A DNA stretch of 64,000 nucleotides from Caulobacter sp031457805 (GCF_031457805.1 NZ_JAVDXI010000005.1:248001-312000); one strand, 5' to 3'. Positions 44,516 to 52,779 are shown, numbered from the stretch's first letter. Numbers and translations: made by a program. The notes: a model not told the origin generated them from the letters alone.

Positions 44516-44869
44516 ATGCGCGAAGACGGCAAGATCGACTATATCGAGTGGCCCGGCGGCGACCTGCCGGCGACCAAGGCCTTCTATTCCGCCGCCTTTG
44601 GTTGGAGCTTCGTCGACTACGGCCCCGACTATGTCGCGTTCGAGGGCCAAGGAGCTGACGGCGGTTTCGCCAAGCCGCAGGAAGGCTCCAGCGACAAGCC
44701 GCTGGTCATCCTCTACGCCCACGACCTTGAGGCGATGCTCGACAAGGTCACGGCGGCCGGCGGCGTGATCACCGCGCCGATCTTCAGTTTCCCGGGCGGG
44801 CGTCGCTTTCACTTCACCGACCCGTCGGGTAACGAGCTGGGCGTCTGGAGCGCGACGGGGGTCGAGTAG
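44516..44869 (+). CDS. VOC (glyoxalase/bleomycin resistance) family protein
   Basis: 117 residues forming one vicinal-oxygen-chelate module pair: IDYIEWPGGDLPATKAFYSAAFGW at the start and RRFHFTDPSGNELGVWS at the end. Metal ligand candidates are the His in HFTDPSGNELG and the Glu. Likely a small metal-dependent enzyme or binding protein of unknown substrate. Its stop shares a base with the GTG of the next gene. Confidence 0.9.
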   Translation: MREDGKIDYIEWPGGDLPATKAFYSAAFGWSFVDYGPDYVAFEGQGADGGFAKPQEGSSDKPLVILYAHDLEAMLDKVTAAGGVITAPIFSFPGGRRFHFTDPSGNELGVWSATGVE

Positions 44870-45405
44870 TGTCTATGCGTCTGACGGGCCTTGGCCTGCT
44901 TCTGCTGCCGATCGCCGGCGCCGCCCAAGCCGAGGATCCGCCGCCGGCGCCGGTCCCCGCCGAGGTCCGCGCGCTGGAGGGCTGCTGGCGCGGCGAGGGC
45001 GAGGTGATGGGCAAGCCGGTTGAGATCACGCTCGCCGCCCGTCCAGCCGCCCTCGGAACCCTGATGACCGTCGACGCCGACAGCCACGCCAAGGCTGATC
45101 CCGCGGACCGCTATGTGGCCCATTTGATTCTGGCCGGTCGCGGCGCGCCGCCCAAGGCGGGTCCGGCGACCGGCGTCTCGGGCTTCTGGGCCGACAGCTT
45201 TGGCGGTGACGCCACCGCCGTGGGCAAGGGCGAGGTCCAGCCCGGCGGCTTCGACATCGCCTACGCCTATCCCGACGCCAGCTTCCTCAATCGCTGGCGG
45301 CGCGACGGCGACCGCTTGACCTGGACGATCGTCGTCCCCGGCGGCGGCAAGGAAAGCGCCTTCGCCAGCTACGCCCTGACGCGCTCAGCCTGTCCGAAGG
45401 CCTAG
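44869..45405 (+). CDS. Exported hypothetical protein
   Basis: 178 residues. A signal peptide (MRLTGLGLLLLPIAGAAQAE, cleavage after AQA) precedes a domain with LEGCWRGEGEVMGKPVEI, FWADSFGG, and DRLTWTIVVPG: a lipocalin-like pattern as in DUF6265/DUF1579-type proteins. Start is the GTG at 44869 or the ATG at 44875. The stop TAG is the terminal CTAG of repeat copy B, so the last residues may be set by insertion of the repeat. Confidence 0.78.
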   Translation: MSMRLTGLGLLLLPIAGAAQAEDPPPAPVPAEVRALEGCWRGEGEVMGKPVEITLAARPAALGTLMTVDADSHAKADPADRYVAHLILAGRGAPPKAGPATGVSGFWADSFGGDATAVGKGEVQPGGFDIAYAYPDASFLNRWRRDGDRLTWTIVVPGGGKESAFASYALTRSACPKA

Positions 45406-45517
45406 GGCCTCGCGCGTCAAAACGGTATCGTTTTGACGCGATAACGAGGCTCTAAATCAAACACTTAGGGCGTGACTTACGCCGAAACCGGTTCCCACTT
45501 TCGGCGTCACGCCCTAG
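45402..45517. repeat. Double-hairpin repeat, copy B
   Basis: 116 bp bounded by CTAGGGCC and GCCCTAG. Hairpin 1 has a perfect 12-bp stem CGCGTCAAAACG (45413-45424) with GTAT loop, plus outer GCCTCG/CGAGGC. Linker AAATCAAACACTTAGGGC. Hairpin 2 pairs GGGCGTGAC...CGCCGAAA with TTTCGGCG-TCACGCCC, with a 3-nt bulge; loop holds CCGGTTCCCAC. Same orientation as copy A. Confidence 0.9.
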
Positions 45518-45595
45518 CGGCCGCCCGCATCAAACCGTCACACAGCGGCGCTAACGTCCGTCGCCTGACGATCGGGCGTTAGGGGATTGGGCGAG

Positions 45596-46102
45596 ATGGT
45601 CGACAAGAGCTGCGGATCATGCGGCCTGTGCTGCAAGGTCTTGGCGATCGACGCCCTGGAAAAGCCCCAAGGCGCCTGGTGCGGGCATTTCAGGAAGGGC
45701 GGAGGCGGCTGCGGCTTCTACGAACACCGCCCGACCGCCTGCCGGGCCTTCACCTGTCTGTGGCTGACCCAGGATCGGCTGGGCGACGAATGGCGTCCCG
45801 ACAAGGCCGGTTTCGTCATGTATGTCGATCGCGACGGCAAGCGGCTGAATGTGGTGGTCGACGCCAGCAAACCCGCCGCCTGGAAGCGCGAACCGTACTA
45901 TTCGTACATCAAGTCGATGTCGCGTCGGGCGCTGGAGGGCTTTGAATTGGTGGTCTGCATCGGCGACCGCCGCATCGTGGTGTTTCCGACCGAGGATATC
46001 GACCTGGGCGTCCTGCCGCCCGATCGCAAGCTGGTCAGCGGCTATGTCGAGGGCGAGGACGGTCTGACGCCCTTCGCCATGGTGCTGGCTGACGTGGATT
46101 AG
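45596..46102 (+). CDS. YkgJ family cysteine-cluster protein
   Basis: 168 residues. Eight cysteines lie in the N-terminal third (Cys6, 9, 12, 13, 29, 39, 49, 54), the CxxCCxxx...CxxC pattern of zinc/iron-chelating YkgJ (PF03692) proteins. The rest (DRDGKRLNVVVDASK, YSYIKSMSRR) is a conserved beta-rich tail. The ATG at 45596 is taken over a TTG three codons earlier. Its TAG stop lies in the left end of repeat copy C. Function not known. Confidence 0.88.
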   Translation: MVDKSCGSCGLCCKVLAIDALEKPQGAWCGHFRKGGGGCGFYEHRPTACRAFTCLWLTQDRLGDEWRPDKAGFVMYVDRDGKRLNVVVDASKPAAWKREPYYSYIKSMSRRALEGFELVVCIGDRRIVVFPTEDIDLGVLPPDRKLVSGYVEGEDGLTPFAMVLADVD

Positions 46103-46202
46103 AGCATTTTTCGAGCGAAGTGGGTCCGGTTCGCGTCAAGAAAAATGCGCCAAAATAAACACTAGAGCTCACGGCCTGACCCAGTCAGGTCGTGAGCTCT
46201 AG
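46100..46202. repeat. Double-hairpin repeat, copy C (divergent)
   Basis: 103 bp from TAGAGC to CTCTAGA. Hairpin 1 pairs GCATTTTTC/GAAAAATGC around GCGAAGTGGGTCCGGTTCGC. Linker AAATAAACACTAGAGC. Hairpin 2 pairs GAGCTCACGGCCTGAC... with GTCAGGTCGTGAGCTC. It gives the stop codons of both convergent neighbours: TAG of the YkgJ gene (46100-46102) and TAG on the minus strand (46199-46201) of the epimerase-like gene. Confidence 0.88.
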
Positions 46203-47059
46203 AACCGGGGATGGAAGTCTCGCGGGGCCCAGCCAAAGTCCCGCGCAGCGTCCGATGAGTCGAAGGTGAGGTCCTGGCCCATGCGCGCGCCCATGGCGGT
46301 TGTGGCGCCGGGATAGAACGGCTTGGCGAGGCGCATCAGCAAGCCAAACAGCCAGGTCGGCATTGGCAGGCTACGGGGCGTCTTGCCCAGGCCCTCGAAC
46401 ACGCGGTCGACCATCACGCGGTAGCTGACTGTCTCGCCACCGACGAGGTCATAGGCCCGGTTCTGCGCGGCTGGCGCGTGAGCAGCGGCCAAGGCGCCAG
46501 TCGCCAGGTCTTCGGCGTGGACCGGCTGACGGAGGCCCTCCCCCGCCCCCGACAGCGGCATCACATGAAAGCGGCGCACCAGCCGGGCTATACGGCTGAC
46601 GTTCTCGTCGTGGCCCTCGTCATAGATCAGGGTGGGCCTCAGGATCGTCCAGGCGACCCCGTTGGCGGCGCACCACGTCTCGAGCGCCTGTTCCGCCTTG
46701 GCCAGCGCCACCGCCACCGCGCGTTCGGCCGCGACCGGCGAGTCGGTCTTGGTGAACCGGCTGGTCGAGGAAAAGGCGACCAAGCGCGCCATGCCCCGCG
46801 CCTTCAGCGCCGGCAGCGCGGGCGGCAACAGCCAGATCGGCGACAGCGAGAACACCGTGGCGGCCAACGGCAGGCGCTCGTCCAGATCCGGATCCTTCAG
46901 ATCGCCGCCGACCCAGCAGGCGTCGCCCGACGGCGGGCGGCGGCTGAAGGCGACCGGGTCAAGGCCCTCGTCCTTCAGGCGCGCCATCAAATGGCGGCCG
47001 ATCAGGCTGGTCGCGCCCAGCACCAGCACCGGCGTCTTCAGGGGGTTCTCAGCGTCCAT
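46199..47059 (-). CDS. NAD(P)-binding epimerase/NmrA-like protein
   Basis: 286-residue atypical short-chain (extended) Rossmann protein. The nucleotide site is VLVLGATSLIGRHLMARL (about 11-28), then AFSSTSRFTK near 93-102 and WTILRPTLIYDEGHDEN near 138-154, as in NDUFA9-like/NAD-dependent epimerases. The usual YxxxK is not evident, so catalysis is doubtful. Stop lies in repeat copy C. Divergent from the MmcQ gene by 35 bp. Confidence 0.88.
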   Translation of the reverse strand: MDAENPLKTPVLVLGATSLIGRHLMARLKDEGLDPVAFSRRPPSGDACWVGGDLKDPDLDERLPLAATVFSLSPIWLLPPALPALKARGMARLVAFSSTSRFTKTDSPVAAERAVAVALAKAEQALETWCAANGVAWTILRPTLIYDEGHDENVSRIARLVRRFHVMPLSGAGEGLRQPVHAEDLATGALAAAHAPAAQNRAYDLVGGETVSYRVMVDRVFEGLGKTPRSLPMPTWLFGLLMRLAKPFYPGATTAMGARMGQDLTFDSSDAARDFGWAPRDFHPRF

Positions 47060-47094
47060 GGGCCACCTATAGTCCCGGCCGGGAGGGGTTGCCC

Positions 47095-47451
47095 ATGACC
47101 TATGACGAGGTTCGCGCCTTTGCGTTCCGCCTGCCGGGCGTCGAAGACGGCACGGCCTACGGCCGGCCGTGCCTGAAAGCGCATGGCAAGTTCCTGACCC
47201 GCCTGTTCGAAGATGGCGAGAGCCTGGTCTGTCCGGCCGTGCCCTTCGACGAACGCGACATGCTGCTCGAGGCCGAGCCCGAGGTGTTCCATTTCACCGA
47301 CCACTTCCGGAATTATCCTTACGTCCTGGTCCGCCTGGCGAGCGCACACCCCGGCACGGTGGAGCGACTGGTGATGCGCCAGTGGCGCGCCACGGCGCCC
47401 AAGTCAGTGCTAAAGGCCTGGGACGCAGCCCATCCGACGGAGATTCGATGA
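47095..47451 (+). CDS. MmcQ/YjbR family protein
   Basis: 118-residue DUF419/YjbR-fold protein: MTYDEVRAFAFRLPGVEDGTAYG at the start, then HFTDHFRNYPYVLVRLASA. Fold binds DNA-like ligands in structural relatives; the role is unknown. The ATG at 47095 is preceded by GGGAGGGG; a TTG two codons earlier is less likely. Overlaps the next gene by ATGA. Confidence 0.9.
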   Translation: MTYDEVRAFAFRLPGVEDGTAYGRPCLKAHGKFLTRLFEDGESLVCPAVPFDERDMLLEAEPEVFHFTDHFRNYPYVLVRLASAHPGTVERLVMRQWRATAPKSVLKAWDAAHPTEIR

Positions 47452-48104
47452 AAGGCCCGCTCGCGCTCTGGCGCATTCTGATCGCGCTGATCGCCTGCCT
47501 TGGCCCCGCCCTGCAGTACGGCCTGATGGTCTATGACGAGACCCTGGTCTCGGCGGCGGTGAAGTCGGTCGAGTTCTTCAGCTACTTCACGATCCTGACG
47601 AATATGCTGGCGGCCGCCGCCCTGACCGCGCCTCTGGTCGCGCCCAGCAGCGCCTTCGCCGCCTGGGCCGAACGCAGCGGGCCGCGCGCAGCGATCACGA
47701 CCTATCTGGCGATCACGGCGGTCGTCTATCACACCCTACTGGCTTGGCAGTGGGACCCGCAGGGCCTGCGCAAGGTCTCCGACACCATCCTGCACACCAT
47801 CACGCCCATCGCCTTCCTGCTGGACGTGGCCCTGCGCGGCGGGCAAGGGCCGGCGCGCTGGATCGTCGCGGCCAAGGCCATGGCCTTTCCGGCCCTGTTC
47901 GGCGTCTGGACCCTGGCCCATGGCGCGCTGACGACCTGGTATCCGTACCCCTTCATGAACGTCGCCAAGCGCGGCTATCCCAAGGTGCTTCTGACCATGG
48001 TGGAGATGAGCGTGGCCTTTGCGTTGGGCGCCCTGATCTTCATCGCCCTCTTCCGCCTTAGGGCCAGGGTGGCGCCCGGCCAGGGCGAACCCATATCGGC
48101 CTGA
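47448..48104 (+). CDS. Pr6Pr family membrane protein
   Basis: 218 residues with six hydrophobic helices. The pattern FFSYFTILTNMLAA (about 41-54), AVVYHTLLAWQWDPQGL near 92-108 and DTILHTITPIAFLLDVAL near 113-130, with YPYPFMNV near 165, is that of the Pr6Pr family. Inner membrane; function unknown. Start codon overlaps the MmcQ stop, so expression is coupled. Confidence 0.88.
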   Translation: MKGPLALWRILIALIACLGPALQYGLMVYDETLVSAAVKSVEFFSYFTILTNMLAAAALTAPLVAPSSAFAAWAERSGPRAAITTYLAITAVVYHTLLAWQWDPQGLRKVSDTILHTITPIAFLLDVALRGGQGPARWIVAAKAMAFPALFGVWTLAHGALTTWYPYPFMNVAKRGYPKVLLTMVEMSVAFALGALIFIALFRLRARVAPGQGEPISA

Positions 48105-48124
48105 CGCCTCTTCCGGAGTTATCG

Positions 48125-48964
48125 ATGTCCAAGCTCGTTCCCGCCGTCCGCTCGGGCGATGTTCTCATGCCCGCCCTGGGCTTTGGTACCTGGCAGTTGG
48201 AAAACGGGACCGCCGTCCCCCTGGTCGAAAAGGCGCTTGAGGTCGGCTACCGCCACATCGACACCGCCCAGATCTACGGCAACGAGCGCGACGTAGGCGC
48301 GGCGATCAAGAATAGCGGCGTCAAGCGCGACGAGATTTTCCTCACGACCAAGGTCTGGATCGACAAGTTCGCCGACGGCGACCTGCAACGCTCGGCCGAA
48401 AAGAGCCTGGAGAAGCTGGGCGTCGACCATGTCGACCTGTTGCTGCTGCACTGGCCCAAGCCCGAGGTCCCGCTGGCCGAAACCCTGAAGGCCCTGAACG
48501 AGGTCCGCGCCAAGGGCTGGACCCGCGCCATCGGTCTGTCGAACTTCCCCTCGGCGCTGCTCGAAGAGGCCGCCAAGCTGTCGGACGCCCCGATCGCCAC
48601 CGACCAAGTCGAGTATCACCCCTACCTGTCGCTGAAGACCCTGAAGGCCAAGGCCGACCAGCTGGGCGTCTCGATCACCGCCTGGTCGCCGCTGGCCCAG
48701 GGCAAGGTCGCGCAGGACCCTGTGCTGATCGAGATCGGCCGCGCCCACGGCAAGACGCCCGGTCAGGTCACCCTGCGCTGGATCATCCAGCAGGGGATCA
48801 TCGCCATCCCCCGCACCAGCAATCCGGCGCGGATCGCCGAGAACTTCGATGTGCTCGATTTCGAGCTGTCCGACGCCGAGATGACCCGCATCCACGCCCT
48901 GGCCCGTCCCGACGGCCGGATCGGCGACTGGCTGGACAAGGCCTATCAGTGGGATGCGGACTAA
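48125..48964 (+). CDS. Aldo/keto reductase
   Basis: 279-residue (beta/alpha)8 NADPH oxidoreductase of the 2,5-diketo-D-gluconate reductase group. GYRHIDTAQIYGNE (about 40-53) holds catalytic Asp and Tyr; Lys is in FLTTKVW (about 72-78) and His in LLLHWPKP (about 102-109). The NADP-binding PRTSNPARIAENFDV is near 226-240. Reduces aldehydes or ketones in the cytosol; natural substrate unknown. GGAG precedes the ATG. Confidence 0.94.
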   Translation: MSKLVPAVRSGDVLMPALGFGTWQLENGTAVPLVEKALEVGYRHIDTAQIYGNERDVGAAIKNSGVKRDEIFLTTKVWIDKFADGDLQRSAEKSLEKLGVDHVDLLLLHWPKPEVPLAETLKALNEVRAKGWTRAIGLSNFPSALLEEAAKLSDAPIATDQVEYHPYLSLKTLKAKADQLGVSITAWSPLAQGKVAQDPVLIEIGRAHGKTPGQVTLRWIIQQGIIAIPRTSNPARIAENFDVLDFELSDAEMTRIHALARPDGRIGDWLDKAYQWDAD

Positions 48965-49020
48965 GGGTGGCGCCTCGGTCCGATCCACGCTCTTAATCGC
49001 CGCTCACTCGGAGACCACCC

Positions 49021-49284
49021 ATGCGCCTCGCCGTCGTCGCTCTCGCCGTCCTGTCCCTTCCGGCCCTTTCGGCCTGCACCGAGAGCAAGCAGGCCCGGCG
49101 TGCGGCGACGTGGAACGACAAGCCGGCCGACATCGTCTGCTGGTCTTACGGAACCCAGACCTTCGCCGGCCGCTCGACCGGCAAGGTTGAGTATGACGAG
49201 GGCGGCCGCATCTCGTTCGTCGACGCCGCCAACGGCCGCTACACGACGGTCGAGGGCGAGTGCCGGATCGTCTACGCGAAGTAG
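49021..49284 (+). CDS. Small lipoprotein
   Basis: 87 residues. Signal peptide with lipobox LSAC (Cys19) predicts a lipid-anchored periplasmic protein. The mature part (about 68 residues) has two further cysteines (VCWSYG, ECRIVYAK) that could pair. No family recognised. Starts 57 bp after the reductase and ends 5 bp before the convergent DUF4287 gene. Confidence 0.8.
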   Translation: MRLAVVALAVLSLPALSACTESKQARRAATWNDKPADIVCWSYGTQTFAGRSTGKVEYDEGGRISFVDAANGRYTTVEGECRIVYAK

Positions 49285-49288
49285 GCGG

Positions 49289-49504
49289 CTATTTCAGGCC
49301 GTCCTCGGCCAAGGTGTAGGCCACGATCGCGTTGGCGTGCCCGTGGCCCAGGCCATGCACGCTCTTCAGCACGGCGACGAGGTCCATGTGTTTGGCCGGG
49401 TAGGCGTCGCGCACGATCTTCTGCCAGTGAGCGATCGGCTGCCCGTACGTCTTCTCGATCGAGGGGAAGTAGGACGCCGGTCCCTTCACCTTGGTGTCGG
49501 ACAT
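49289..49504 (-). CDS. DUF4287 protein
   Basis: 71-residue protein that is almost entirely a DUF4287 domain: ASYFPSIEKTYGQPIAHWQKI and the C-terminal LKSVHGLGHGHANAIVAYTL. Function unknown; often found as a stand-alone or fused with a second small domain. The start at 49504 follows GGGGAGG; the longer frame begins 17 codons upstream. Confidence 0.88.
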   Translation of the reverse strand: MSDTKVKGPASYFPSIEKTYGQPIAHWQKIVRDAYPAKHMDLVAVLKSVHGLGHGHANAIVAYTLAEDGLK

Positions 49505-49688
49505 GAAGCGCGCCTCCCCGGTTTGACGCGTTACTGATGCGTCGCGCGGCCGCACTGCGCAACTCCGCGGGAAAGACTGTGACCAAAACTCCCTCCGTTT
49601 TCAGACGAACGCGGTTTCGCTCGCCCCTGAAAGCGCTTAGGTAAGCCTCAACCTGAGCATAACCTTCCCAAGGCAAGGCGGGGACGAG

Positions 49689-50963
49689 ATGGACGACGCG
49701 GGCGCGAGCCTTCAGGCGATCATGGCGGGGATGGGCCGGACGGCCCGCGAGGGCGCGCGCGCGCTTCGTCTCGCCACGCCAGAACAGCGCACCGCCGCCA
49801 TCCAGGCCATGGCCGTCGCCATCCGCGAGGACGCCGACGCCATCCTGGCCGCCAACGCCAAGGATCTGGCCCGCGCCGAGGCCAACGGCGTGTCGGGTCC
49901 GATGCTGGACCGCCTGGCCCTGGACGCCGCACGTCTGGAAGGCGTGGCCGCCGGCGTCGAGGCCGTGGCCGCCATTCCCGATCCTGTCGGCGTCGCCACC
50001 TCGCGCTGGACCCGGCCCAACGGCCTGGACATCGCCCGCGTGCGCACGCCGATCGGCGTCATCGCCATGATCTATGAAAGCCGCCCCAACGTGACCGCCG
50101 ACGCGGCCGCGCTGTGCGTGCGCTCGGGCAATGCGGTGATCCTGCGCGGCGGGTCGGAGTGCATCCACTCCAACCTCGCCATCCACGCCGCCATCGTCCG
50201 CGGGCTCCAGAAAGCCGGCCTGCCTGCCGGCGCCGTCCAGGCGGTGAAGACGCCCGATCGCGCGGCCGTCGGCATGATCCTGGCCGGGCTGGACAAGACC
50301 ATCGACCTGATCATTCCGCGCGGCGGCAAGAGCCTGGTGGCCCGCGTCCAGGCCGAGGCGCGCGCCCCGGTGCTGGGCCACCTGGAAGGCCTCAACCACG
50401 TCTTCGTCCACGCCGACGCCGACCTGAAAAAGGCCGTCGAGGTGGTGGTGAACGCCAAGCTGCGCCGCGTGTCGGTCTGCGGCTCGGCCGAGACCCTGCT
50501 GATCGACGCAGCCGCCGCCGAAAAGCTTCTGCCGCCGATCGCCGACGCCCTGATCAAGGCCGGCTGCGAACTGCGCGGCGACGCCGCCGCCCGCGCCATC
50601 GAACCGACGATGAAAAAAGCCACGGTCGAGGACTGGACCACCGAATACCTGGCCCCAATCCTGGCCGTCGCCGTGGTCGACGGCGTGGCTGGCGCGGCGC
50701 GGCATATCGCCTCGTATGGCTCGGGCCACACCGACGCGATCATCACCGAGAACGCCGCCGCGGCCGAGGCCTTCATCGCCGAGGTCGACAGCGCCATTGT
50801 CCTGGTCAACGCCTCGACCCAGTTCGCCGACGGCGGCGAGTTCGGCTTCGGGGCCGAAATCGGCATCGCCACCGACAAGCTTCACGCCCGCGGCCCGGTT
50901 GGGGCCGAGCAACTGACGACGTTCAAGTATGTGGTTCGCGGGACCGGCCAGACTCGTCCCTGA
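49689..50963 (+). CDS. proA: Gamma-glutamyl phosphate reductase
   Basis: 424-residue aldehyde-dehydrogenase-fold enzyme of proline synthesis that reduces glutamyl-5-phosphate to the semialdehyde. The catalytic Cys is in RRVSVCGSAETLL (about 257-269). IGVIAMIYESRPNVTADAAALC near 118-139 and DGGEFGFGAEIGIATDKLHARGP near 377-399 are family hallmarks. proB is not next to it. The start of nadD overlaps its last 35 bp. Confidence 0.97.
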   Translation: MDDAGASLQAIMAGMGRTAREGARALRLATPEQRTAAIQAMAVAIREDADAILAANAKDLARAEANGVSGPMLDRLALDAARLEGVAAGVEAVAAIPDPVGVATSRWTRPNGLDIARVRTPIGVIAMIYESRPNVTADAAALCVRSGNAVILRGGSECIHSNLAIHAAIVRGLQKAGLPAGAVQAVKTPDRAAVGMILAGLDKTIDLIIPRGGKSLVARVQAEARAPVLGHLEGLNHVFVHADADLKKAVEVVVNAKLRRVSVCGSAETLLIDAAAAEKLLPPIADALIKAGCELRGDAAARAIEPTMKKATVEDWTTEYLAPILAVAVVDGVAGAARHIASYGSGHTDAIITENAAAAEAFIAEVDSAIVLVNASTQFADGGEFGFGAEIGIATDKLHARGPVGAEQLTTFKYVVRGTGQTRP

Positions 50964-51579
50964 GGCCGGCCGGCCCAACGCCCAGCGCTTGGGGTTCCAC
51001 CTGGAGCCCGGGATGCGCGTCGGGCTGTTCGGCGGCAGCTTCAACCCGGCCCACGAGGGCCACGCCCACGTGGCCGAGACGGCCATGCGCCGCCTGGAGC
51101 TGGACCGCGTGATCTGGCTGGTGTCGCCGCAAAATCCGCTGAAGCCCTCGCATGAGACGCGCCCGGTGGCCGAACGCATGGCCAACGCCCGCCGCTGGGC
51201 GCGCGCGTCGGGTATGATCGTCTCCGACGCCGAGACGCGGCTGGGCTCGCAATACACGATCGACACCCTGCGCGTGCTGCGGGCCCGCTATCCCGGCGTG
51301 AAGTTCGTCTGGATCATGGGCGCCGACAGCCTGGCGACCTTCCATCGCTGGCGCGGCTGGACCCAGATCATGCGCGAAGTGCCCGTGGCGGTGATCTCGC
51401 GCCCCTGGATCGCGCTGAAGGCCCGCACCTCACCCGCCGCTCGCCGCTTCGCCTTCGCCCGCTGGCCGGCCAGCGCCGCCGCCCGCCTGCCGGACGCCAA
51501 ATCGCCGGCCTGGGTCTACCTGACGGGCCCGCTGAACTTCGCCTCCTCGACCGCGATGCGGGCGCGGCAGAAGGGCTGA
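50929..51579 (+). CDS. nadD: Nicotinate-nucleotide adenylyltransferase
   Basis: 216-residue nucleotidyltransferase that makes nicotinate adenine dinucleotide in NAD synthesis. GLFGGSFNPAHEGHAHVAE (about 32-50) holds the HxGH motif; the ISSTxxR-like SSTAMRARQKG motif is at the C-terminus. The ATG at 50929 gives an N-terminal extension ending LEPGMRVGLFGG, common in alphaproteobacteria. A shorter form from 51013, which has GGAG upstream, is a real alternative. Overlaps proA. Confidence 0.93.
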   Translation: MWFAGPARLVPEAGRPNAQRLGFHLEPGMRVGLFGGSFNPAHEGHAHVAETAMRRLELDRVIWLVSPQNPLKPSHETRPVAERMANARRWARASGMIVSDAETRLGSQYTIDTLRVLRARYPGVKFVWIMGADSLATFHRWRGWTQIMREVPVAVISRPWIALKARTSPAARRFAFARWPASAAARLPDAKSPAWVYLTGPLNFASSTAMRARQKG

Positions 51580-51660
51580 GAAGCGTTGCGTGAGGGCTTC
51601 GGAGCGCCCGCAAATCGCCGTTCGGCCATCACCCCCTCACGTTTCGCCCAATTCCGTGCT

Positions 51661-52131
51661 ATGAGGGCTATCCACAGCGACCCCATAAGGAGCAATCCGC
51701 TGCGTAGCGACCCCGCGCAAAGTGCGCACGAAGGCCCGGCCGGCGCCGAGTCCTCGACTGAATCCCCGGGCCTGAGTCCGGTTCTCGACGTGAAGGCGCT
51801 GGAGCGCCTCATCCTCGACCGCCTTGACGACGACAAGGCCCAGGACATCGTCCACATCGACCTGACGGACAAGAGCTCGGTCGCCGACAGCCTGATCGTG
51901 GCGTCGGGCCGTTCGCACCGTCACGTCGGCGCGCTGGCCGACCATATCCTGCGCGCCCTGAAGGAAAACGGCTTCGGCAAGGCGCGGGTCGAAGGCCTGC
52001 CGCACTGCGACTGGGTGCTGATCGACGCCGGCGACGTCGTCGTTCACCTGTTCCGCCCCGAAGTGCGCAGCTTCTACAACATCGAGAAGATCTGGGCGGT
52101 CGACGCCCCGCACCGCACTGCGGCGAACTGA
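51661..52131 (+). CDS. rsfS: Ribosomal silencing factor RsfS
   Basis: Iojap-family protein that binds ribosomal protein L14 and blocks subunit joining in starved cells. The core runs from VKALERLILDRLDDDKAQDI to NIEKIWAVDAP, including GRSHRHVGALADHI and VEGLPHCDWVLIDAGDVVVHLF. The start is uncertain. An ATG at 51661 lacks a ribosome-binding site and adds a poorly conserved leader of 156 aa total. An in-frame CTG at 51700 has AAGGAG at 51687-51692 with ideal spacing and would give 143 residues. Follows nadD, precedes rlmH, as in most bacteria. Confidence 0.93.
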   Translation: MRAIHSDPIRSNPLRSDPAQSAHEGPAGAESSTESPGLSPVLDVKALERLILDRLDDDKAQDIVHIDLTDKSSVADSLIVASGRSHRHVGALADHILRALKENGFGKARVEGLPHCDWVLIDAGDVVVHLFRPEVRSFYNIEKIWAVDAPHRTAAN

Positions 52132-52172
52132 TCCTGTCCTCGCTCGGCCGTCGCTCCCTCGCGAGTGACGGC

Positions 52173-52288
52173 CTAGAGCGTGAGGCCGAAAGTGGGAACC
52201 GGTTTCGGCTATTCTCACGCTCTAAGTATCTGATTTAGAGCCTTTTTAGCGCCTGAAATCGATTCCGATTCCAGGCTAAAGGCTCTAG
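52173..52288. repeat. Double-hairpin repeat, copy D (inverted)
   Basis: 116 bp bounded by CTAGAGCG and GGCTCTAG, in the reverse orientation to copies A and B. First hairpin pairs AGAGCGTGAG...CCGAAA with TTTCGGC...CTCACGCTCT around GTGGGAACCGG. Linker AAGTATCTGATTTAGAGCC is the reverse complement of the A/B linker type. Second hairpin pairs AGAGCCTTTTAGC-like arms with GGCTAAAGGCTCT. It lies between rsfS and rlmH. Confidence 0.9.
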
Positions 52289-52298
52289 AGCTATCGCG

Positions 52299-52763
52299 AT
52301 GAAGATCACCATCCTCACCGTCGGAAAGCTCGGCCGCATGGTCGAGGCGCAGCTGGCGCTGGACTATGCGTCCCGCGCCACCGCGTCCGGCCGCGCGCTG
52401 GCGCTCGGCCCCGTGGATATCCTCGAGGTCGAGGCCAGAAAGCCTGGCAAGGCTGCCGAGGCCGAGGTGCTGCGCCCGCATCTGGAGGGCGCCTACGTCG
52501 TAGCCTGCGATGAACACGGCAAGGCCTGGAAGAGCCGCGCTTTCGCCGATCATCTGGCGCGCCTGCGCGATGATGGGAACCGCCGCGTGGTCTTCCTGAT
52601 CGGCGGGGCCGACGGTCTTGACCCGTCGATCCTGGCGGCGGCGAACGAGACCATGGCCTTCGGCGTCCAGACCTGGCCGCACGCCCTTGCCCGCGCCATG
52701 CTGGCCGAACAAATCTATCGCGCCGCCACCATCCTGTCGGGCTCGCCCTACCACCGTGATTGA
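52299..52763 (+). CDS. rlmH: 23S rRNA pseudouridine1915 N3-methyltransferase RlmH
   Basis: 154-residue SPOUT methyltransferase acting on pseudouridine 1915 of 23S rRNA in the 70S ribosome. ACDEHGKAWKSRAFADHLARL near 68-88, FLIGGADGLDP near 97-107 and the C-terminal LAEQIYRAATILSGSPYHRD are diagnostic. Starts 10 bp after repeat copy D, so transcription from rsfS must cross it or a promoter lies inside or near the repeat. Confidence 0.96.
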   Translation: MKITILTVGKLGRMVEAQLALDYASRATASGRALALGPVDILEVEARKPGKAAEAEVLRPHLEGAYVVACDEHGKAWKSRAFADHLARLRDDGNRRVVFLIGGADGLDPSILAAANETMAFGVQTWPHALARAMLAEQIYRAATILSGSPYHRD

Positions 52764-52779
52764 GGCAAGAGTTGCGGCG

